DNA of 11,111 bases, taken from the NCBI GenBank assembly GCA_025353435.1, contig JANXQR010000379.1, forward strand, positions 1 through 11,111, read 5' to 3'. The notes under the pieces were generated by a model, which was given only the letters and a program-made list of their open reading frames with translations, ran no database searches and was not told the DNA's origin. Below are positions 6,528 to 11,111 of the stretch, piece after piece (positions within the stretch are counted from its first letter, which is position 1; every line of letters starts with the position of its first letter). The stretch is from Acidobacteriota bacterium (GTDB lineage: Bacteria > Acidobacteriota > Terriglobia > Terriglobales > Acidobacteriaceae). Position numbers and translations under genes: made by a program.

Positions 6528-7526
6528 CTAAAAAGGGATGTCATCGTCGGTGATCTTCATCGGCTCTGGGAGTGCACCGTCAGGCAGGGGCAGATTGGTT
6601 ACGACGTAGAGGTTCAAAATGTCATCTCTGTCCATGAACAGGATCTGGCTGCGCTTCGTCGCGTCGAGCTTTCCGCCGAGCCAGTTCCTTGCAGCTTTGG
6701 TGATTTCACCACCGGCAACGATAAAGGCGTGATCGACTAGGACACGACTGTTTGTCTCGGGATCGAAAATCTCATGGCCGAGCATCATCAACGCCTGCTG
6801 GTAAATTTCTGCGATGTTTTTGTTTGATCCTTTGCTGTCGCCCGCCGCGTCGAGCTTATCTTTCTTCGCCTGGATGCCGAAATACAACGTGTGCATTGTC
6901 GGCAACGTGTACTTCATCCAAATGTCTTTACCATATTCGAGCGCCTTGTCTTTATGACCGGCCGCCGTGATGCGATGAAAGCCAAGCTGGCGCAACAATG
7001 GCAGGAGGACTTCCCCGATCAGCTCATCTTCCGAACAGCGATCTAAATAGGCGATTAAGTCACCGCGTCGTTTCAGCTCGTTTGCCGAGAAAGGTCGGTG
7101 CGGATTTGGAACCGGTTGCGCAATCGTGTTCGTCGCAATGTGCTTCAGGTAGCAGTGCCGGTCTTCTGCATAAAACGCTTCGTAACCTTCACGGGCCAAA
7201 GCCACGTTCAAGAGCGTCATGGCCTTTTCGCGACCGGGGTCCGCGTCCTGTTTGTCGCCCTGATCCATGAGCGTGCGTATTACACGGGCGAAGGTGTCGG
7301 GCGGCGCGTTGCCGCTTGTCTGTGGCTCCTCCAGGATTTGGACCAACGTGCTGCCCACCCAGGCGTTGCGCGTTGTCCCATCGTGCACATAGTCGGTATC
7401 GCATTCTCGAAAGAAGCGTGTGATGTAGCTGCTGCTCCGGTAGGGAAAAAGGATGTCTTTGCCGGCGTCGGTATTCCCGCAGATCATGTCGGCCAATGCG
7501 TTAATCGTTCGATCTTTGAACTTCAA
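6528..7526 (-). CDS. Putative Abi-like / Mrr-like nuclease with SSB-type C-terminal tail
   Basis: A 332-residue cytoplasmic protein, probably an anti-phage or DNA-processing nuclease. Residues 1-135 (FPYRSSSYITRFFRE, VHDGTTRNAWV, LLNVALAREGYEAF) resemble a domain I recall at the N-terminus of abortive-infection (AbiJ-type) proteins. Residues 155-312 fit a PD-(D/E)xK restriction-endonuclease fold of the Mrr kind: Glu172, Asp201 in EYGKDIW, then FGIQAKK (Gln219, Lys221), later HAFIVAGGEITKAA and QILFMDRDDILNL. The last ten residues MKITDDDIPF end like bacterial SSB (DDDIPF). No transmembrane segment. The start is TTG 7526, supported by ggag 6 nt upstream; the frame is open back to a stop at 7596-7598 but has no ATG. 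Codon use is less G/C-ending than in msrPQ or the permease, consistent with acquisition. It stands alone. Nuclease call moderate, defence role inferred. Confidence 0.7.
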   Translation of the reverse strand: MKFKDRTINALADMICGNTDAGKDILFPYRSSSYITRFFRECDTDYVHDGTTRNAWVGSTLVQILEEPQTSGNAPPDTFARVIRTLMDQGDKQDADPGREKAMTLLNVALAREGYEAFYAEDRHCYLKHIATNTIAQPVPNPHRPFSANELKRRGDLIAYLDRCSEDELIGEVLLPLLRQLGFHRITAAGHKDKALEYGKDIWMKYTLPTMHTLYFGIQAKKDKLDAAGDSKGSNKNIAEIYQQALMMLGHEIFDPETNSRVLVDHAFIVAGGEITKAARNWLGGKLDATKRSQILFMDRDDILNLYVVTNLPLPDGALPEPMKITDDDIPF

Positions 7527-7858
7527 GTCCGTCTCCGCATGGGGTACGATGGCATCCTTTATGGTAACTCTAGCCAGTTCCGTCCTCTTTCGCTCTCAGA
7601 AATACCTCGTCGACGTGTTAGTCCTCATAAACGCCGTTCGCTCCTCTGATGGGTCAAGGCCGGACTCGCCGATGGGGATTCGATCATGCGGGTGAGGGTT
7701 GAGCGGTCTTGAACCTAACGGGACGCCGGCGCAATACCGGCCTGCGTCACCCCACCCCAGGCTAAGCCAACCCTAGCGACAAAAACATAGACGTCGTGCC
7801 CAGAGGGCTCCCAGGTGGGGCACCGGCCAGTCCTGGTACACATCTCGGAGAAGTCATT
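7527..7858. other. Intergenic region between nuclease-like gene and yihY
   Basis: About 330 bp carrying the short leader of the leftward nuclease-like gene and the 3' flank of yihY. It holds an inverted, diverged copy of the dispersed hairpin repeat (7767-7824) and a weak 5-bp stem-loop gccgg-N7-ccggc (7725-7741). No convincing gene or promoter was found. Confidence 0.6.
7767..7824 (-). repeat. Inverted, diverged copy of the gggtgcccc hairpin repeat
   Basis: Read on the minus strand it starts ggtgccccacc (7814-7824) and contains a 32-nt block (7767-7798; cacgacgtct(a)tgtttttg then tcgctagggttgg) that differs from the core at 1790-1840 at three positions. About 15 extra bases separate the two parts. 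It lies just past the yihY stop, again at a gene 3' end. Confidence 0.65.
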
Positions 7859-8911
7859 TCACAGAGCTATCCTCTCCACGGCAGACTGAGGAGGCGGGGA
7901 GCACTCGCCCGACTTCAGTTGCCGTTCAGCCACAGCATGTTCAATCTCCGAGTTAACCTCACCACCCAAAAGGATCATGACTCCGGTCAGGTAGAACCAG
8001 AGCAGCAGGATGATGACGGCGCCCAAGGAGCCGTAGGTCACCGAGTAACTGTTAAAGAAGTGAAGATAAACGCGCAGGCCGATCGATGCCGCGATCCAAC
8101 CCGACAAGGCGACCAGGCCTCCCGGAGTAAACCAGCGCCACGAGCGCTTTTGCACGTCTGGGCAGAAGTAGTACATGACCTCGAATGAAAGGACAGCCAT
8201 CAGCGAAGCGATCACCCAGGCAACAATGTGGAGAGCGAGCGACAGGCCATAACCAATCCTGAAAAGATCTTTCAAGTAACTGGCCCCAAAATCTCCAGCG
8301 AATAAGATCAGGAGCGTACCGATCACCAGCAAGGCCACTAAAATCGTCAGTCCCACAGCCTGCAACCTTGCCTTCCAAAAGGCGCGTGTCTCTTTGACTT
8401 TATATACAGTGTTCAACGTGTCCTGCAGTGCCGAGATGCCGACGCTTGCGGAGAACAATGCGACGATGAGCCCAACCGTAACCTTGCCGGTGGTGCTGGC
8501 ACTGGTGGTCTCCTTGAAGGTATTTATGACGAGCGAGAACGCGGCAGGCGGAATGAGATGACCGATCTTGTCGAGGAGTTTTATATAGACGTCGCTCGAA
8601 GACTTGGCGACCACCCCCATCAAAGAGGACATGGCGATGAGTGCTGGAAAGATGGCCGAGAAGAACGAGTAAGCCAACTGAGAAGCACGACCGAAGAGGT
8701 TGTCGTCGTTGATACCGGTCCAGGTACGTTTTGCCACTTCTTTTATGGGTACGCCGTGCAAATCCCACATGGACGACAGGGGGTTGTGCAGCACGCGAGC
8801 CCAAATGCGCTTCTCCATGTCGAGAATTTCAAAACGACCCGGTCCCGCTGCACCGTCCGGCACGGTTTTCTCTGAAATGGATTTAGCTCCAAATTTGTTG
8901 GACCGGCCCAT
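7859..8911 (-). CDS. YihY/BrkB-family inner-membrane protein
   Basis: A 350-residue polytopic membrane protein of the YihY/virulence-factor-BrkB family (once misnamed ribonuclease BN). Family signatures are GRASQLAYSFFSAIFPALIA (residues 74-93), ALQDTLNTVYKVKETRAFWK (161-180), and YGSLGAVIILLLWFYLTGVM with LLGGEVNSE (293-322). About six hydrophobic segments lie near 83-103, 143-163, 185-206, 222-248, 265-283 and 293-317. A hydrophilic N-terminal extension of about 55 residues precedes the core, and a Pro/Ser-rich tail follows it. ATG 8911 has a strong gggga ribosome-binding site 6 nt upstream. The gene is divergent from the SRAP gene with a 290-bp spacer in which no clear promoter stands out. 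The biochemical role of the family is unsettled. Confidence 0.95.
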   Translation of the reverse strand: MGRSNKFGAKSISEKTVPDGAAGPGRFEILDMEKRIWARVLHNPLSSMWDLHGVPIKEVAKRTWTGINDDNLFGRASQLAYSFFSAIFPALIAMSSLMGVVAKSSSDVYIKLLDKIGHLIPPAAFSLVINTFKETTSASTTGKVTVGLIVALFSASVGISALQDTLNTVYKVKETRAFWKARLQAVGLTILVALLVIGTLLILFAGDFGASYLKDLFRIGYGLSLALHIVAWVIASLMAVLSFEVMYYFCPDVQKRSWRWFTPGGLVALSGWIAASIGLRVYLHFFNSYSVTYGSLGAVIILLLWFYLTGVMILLGGEVNSEIEHAVAERQLKSGECSPPPQSAVERIAL

Positions 8912-9201
8912 ATGGTCCCCCTTTGCTTTTCAAGATATTAGATGCGGCCAGTCGCAGACGCACTCAGCACTCCGCAACCGGACTTCGAGAAAAAACTGAA
9001 CTTGCATCAACGTCATTGAAGGCGTGCAAACAAAACTGCACGTCTTTCCCGGCTTCAGCTGAGACGGCATCCATGCGCTCCAGTCTTTTAGCGGACCCCG
9101 GTGGATGGCCTGCCGGGTCGTTGCGGAAGTTGCCGCCTTGCGGGCTACGAACCCTCATTGCAGGCTGGTATGCGAGGCTGGAGAAAAGGTAAGCTTTTCC
9201 C

Positions 9202-9873
9202 ATGTGCGGCCGATATTACCGACGTTCGGATAAACAGCGAATTGCCGAAGCTTACCGTCTCGGCGAAATTCCTTTTGACCTGGTCTTGCCGGACTGGGAC
9301 TTCAACATTGCCCCTACGACATTCCAGCCTGTCATCCGCAGCGACAAGGAGAACGGCAAGCGTGAGCTGGTTTTGATGCGGTGGGGCCTTGTGCCTTTCT
9401 TTACCAAGCAGCTTTCGGACGTGAAGGGCATTTCCACGATCAATGCCAAGGCTGAGAATGTCCCCACTAGCCCTACTTGGCGCACTCCATTCAAGAAGCG
9501 ACGCTGCCTCGTCCCTGCAGACGGGTTTTACGAGTGGAAGCGCCTCGACGAGAAAACGAAGCAGCCCTACGCGTTCAGCATGAAGGACGATGCACCTTTC
9601 GCCTTCGCCGGTCTATGGGACGCATGGAAGGCACCAGACGGCAGTTGGCTTCAGTCGTTCAGCATCATCACTACCGACGCAAACGAGCTGATGGCTCCGG
9701 TGCATGCGCGGATGCCAGTCATTCTCCACCCCACCGACTACGACCGGTGGTTGGACCGTGACAGTGAGCGAGCGCCGGTGGATTTGCTGCGGCCGTTTGA
9801 AGCAGAGTTCATGGTACCGCGCCTTGCAACCCGAGGGTGGGAAATGTCAGGAACAACGGGCTGGAGATGCTGA
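9202..9873 (+). CDS. yedK: SRAP-family protein (YedK/HMCES-like), 3' end frameshifted
   Basis: SOS-response-associated peptidase (SRAP) protein, which forms a covalent bond with abasic sites in single-stranded DNA to shield them during replication. The 223-residue frame has the key residues: Cys2 exposed after Met removal (MCGRYY), Asn81 (STINAKAE), Glu111 (DGFYEWK) and His168 (VHARMPVIL), with RWGLVPFF at 60-67. The start is fixed by the obligatory Cys2; the nearest Shine-Dalgarno (aaaagg) is rather far upstream. After residue about 206 the frame leaves the family: it ends LATRGWEMSGTTGWRC, whereas the frame one base back reads PCNPRVGNVRNNGLEMLNSS and stops at 9884, matching the normal SRAP VGN(V/I)(R/K)N ending. 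One base is therefore missing around 9811-9822. The active site is upstream of the shift, so partial function is possible. Genuine mutation versus sequencing error cannot be told. Confidence 0.9.
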   Translation: MCGRYYRRSDKQRIAEAYRLGEIPFDLVLPDWDFNIAPTTFQPVIRSDKENGKRELVLMRWGLVPFFTKQLSDVKGISTINAKAENVPTSPTWRTPFKKRRCLVPADGFYEWKRLDEKTKQPYAFSMKDDAPFAFAGLWDAWKAPDGSWLQSFSIITTDANELMAPVHARMPVILHPTDYDRWLDRDSERAPVDLLRPFEAEFMVPRLATRGWEMSGTTGWRC

Positions 9874-9884
9874 ACAGCTCGTGA

Positions 9885-10190
9885 TGTTGAAGGCAAACAA
9901 ATCTGCCACTCAGGACAATGCGATGTGGGCGGATTGGAGACTGGCTTGGTTACGCTGAATATGGGTTGGCCTGTTGATCAATCGGGAGCTTGCGCGTTGA
10001 CGGTCAGCCGCCCGGATCTTCGGCTCGGCCAGGGAACACCTGCGAGAAACCGGCTTATTGGTAGGGATCAGAAAACGACGACGTGCGATAGGCGGAAGTA
10101 CCCTATCCCGCCGCCGCGCTAAGTTGTCCTGAGGCCGTTCCGCAGGATGGACGCAGTCTACGAGTGGTTGGGGGATACGGAGGCGATAAG
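9885..10190. other. Intergenic region, nothing identified
   Basis: About 300 bp between the restored end of the SRAP gene and the decayed minus-strand fragment. Short open frames (for example 9925-10122 on the plus strand) have no recognisable features. No hairpin followed by T tract, no repeat copy and no RNA signature was seen. Confidence 0.5.
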
Positions 10191-10520
10191 CTACGAGCGA
10201 GGGGTCTGCTGGTAGAGATATTTGAAGACACGGTCGAGCAAAGTGGTCACAATATCAAGTGTGGCTTTGGTTCCAGCTCCCCAGACGAAAAGATCGACGT
10301 AGTCCTTCAATGTGCCAAACGCCTTGAAGCCAAGGAACTTGGTGTTCAAACCGATCAACTCAGCGATTGCCGCAGCGAAGATCGCAACTGCGATGTCGCC
10401 CTCTCAGATCGCGCGCACGAGAAATACTTTCCGGCGTTTAGTGGTAGCTTCCGGTGAACTCTTGAAAGTTGTCGCGATCAAACTGCCGATCCGTCTCGTT
10501 CGATCTAATTGTTCCTGTCG
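10191..10520 (-). pseudogene. Decayed C-terminal fragment of a membrane-anchored protein
   Basis: Reading leftward, 70 codons (10403 to 10194) before stop 10191-10193 encode a protein-like sequence: EGDIAVAIFAAAIAELIGL, then KFLGFKAFGTLKDYVDLFVW and GAGTKATLDIVTTLLDRVFK. This has the look of a one-pass membrane segment followed by the 'GT.KDY...F.WG.G..A.LD' end seen on various acidobacterial membrane-anchored proteins (recalled). There is no start codon at its head. The same frame continues through a TGA (10404-10406) for another 38 codons (…KRRKVFLVRAI) to a TAG at 10521-10523. TGA could derive from CGA (Arg) by one transition. No family is named. It appears to be the remnant of a longer leftward gene whose front is now lost next to the tryptophanase gene. 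Confidence 0.5.
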
Positions 10521-10586
10521 CTACGATTCCGCGTCCAGGTTGTACAGTGATCTTGCGACTCGTCGCCCGTGTCGGAAGGACTACGC

Positions 10587-11111
10587 ATGCCCGTCAAAAC
10601 CATCATTGAGCCGTTCCGCATCAAGAGCGTGGAACCGATCCGCTGGACCACGCGAGAGCAGCGTGAACAGCTTCTCATAGCTGCACACCACAATCTCTTC
10701 CTTTTGCACGCGGACGACGTGCTCATTGACCTTCTGACTGACTCCGGGACTGGCGCGATGTCCACACATCAATGGGCGGCCATTATGGAGGGGGACGAGA
10801 GTTACGCGGGAAGCCGCAGCTTCGACCGCTTCCGGAATTCGGTTCAAGACATATTTGGATTCAAGCACGTAATCCCCACTCACCAGGGTCGAGCCGCCGA
10901 GCGAATACTCTTTGGCGTGACGTGCAAGAAGGGCGACATCGTCCCGAATAATACCCACTTTGATACGACGCGGGCCAACGTCGAATTCACAGGTGCCGAG
11001 GCGCTGGATTTATTGATGCCCGAAGGAAAGCAGCCTGCGTTGCGGCATCCTTTCAAAGGCAACATGGACGTGGCCGCGTTGGAGTCGCTCATCGAGCGAG
11101 TCGGGCGAGAA
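10587..11111 (+). CDS. tnaA: Tryptophanase / beta-eliminating lyase, N-terminal part (3' end outside window)
   Basis: PLP-dependent lyase of the tryptophanase / tyrosine phenol-lyase family; tryptophanase splits L-tryptophan to indole, pyruvate and ammonia in the cytoplasm. The first 175 codons are present and open to the window edge. Family signatures are EPFRIKSVEP (residues 8-17), VLIDLLTDSGTGAMS (45-59), GDESYAGSRSF (69-79), FGFKHVIPTHQGRAAE (90-105; THQGR binds the PLP phosphate), NTHFDTTRANVEFTG (122-136) and HPFKGNMDV (154-162). Asp126 in FDTT matches tryptophanase (Asp) rather than tyrosine phenol-lyase (Thr), so tryptophanase is favoured. ATG 10587 has a strong ggaagga 6 nt upstream. 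No tnaC-like leader peptide is evident in the short upstream region, which abuts the decayed minus-strand fragment. The catalytic lysine lies beyond the window. Confidence 0.92.
   Translation, partial: MPVKTIIEPFRIKSVEPIRWTTREQREQLLIAAHHNLFLLHADDVLIDLLTDSGTGAMSTHQWAAIMEGDESYAGSRSFDRFRNSVQDIFGFKHVIPTHQGRAAERILFGVTCKKGDIVPNNTHFDTTRANVEFTGAEALDLLMPEGKQPALRHPFKGNMDVAALESLIERVGRE

Noticed and set aside
7098..7649. Plus-strand 183-codon frame opposite the nuclease-like gene
   Set aside because: It lacks domain resemblance, and the minus-strand frame has coherent secondary-structure and motif order ending in DDDIPF.
9120..9165. Possible tRNA-like T-arm (gggctacgaaccctc)
   Set aside because: No acceptor, D-arm or anticodon stem can be paired around it on either strand.
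10581..10958. Minus-strand 125-codon frame opposite tnaA
   Set aside because: The plus frame from 10587 is an unmistakable tryptophanase-family sequence; the opposite frame is its shadow.

Overview
The window looks like a chromosomal segment of an Acidobacteriota bacterium, probably Terriglobia. This is inferred, not proven. The supports are G/C-ending codons in most genes, short dispersed elements of the 'tgtcatcctgagcg...' and 'gggtgcccc...gggtgggatacc' types that I recall as common between genes in that phylum, and gene sequences that look acidobacterial. No tRNA, rRNA, CRISPR array or insertion sequence was seen.

Left half (1-5558), compact and housekeeping-like: the 3' end of an unidentified gene; an APC-superfamily permease whose stop codon lies in a dispersed repeat; a tandemly duplicated hairpin repeat of about 215 bp; a leftward gene for an exported DUF4097-like protein; then rightward msrP-msrQ, the periplasmic methionine sulfoxide reductase (Tat-exported molybdoenzyme plus haem membrane partner), with a good ECF-sigma-type promoter in front. 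The 3' end of msrQ overlaps the convergent rnhB (RNase HII), which follows rplS (ribosomal protein L19) on the minus strand. A strong intrinsic terminator sits between rplS and rnhB.

Right half (5559-11111), looser and accessory-looking: a gap of about 970 bp with a CRP/FNR-like palindrome, a degenerate direct-repeat tract and a hairpin; a leftward 332-residue protein with an Abi-like N-terminal region and an Mrr-like PD-(D/E)xK nuclease region, ending in DDDIPF, the tail that SSB uses to recruit replication and repair proteins; a YihY/BrkB membrane protein; a YedK/HMCES-type SRAP protein with a 1-nt frameshift near its 3' end; a decayed membrane-protein fragment with an internal stop; and the first 175 codons of a tryptophanase-type lyase running off the right edge.

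The most noteworthy items are the SSB-like tail on the putative defence nuclease, the SRAP frameshift, the nonsense-interrupted fragment, the ECF promoter of msrPQ, and the hairpin-repeat family seen at four sites, one of them inverted.
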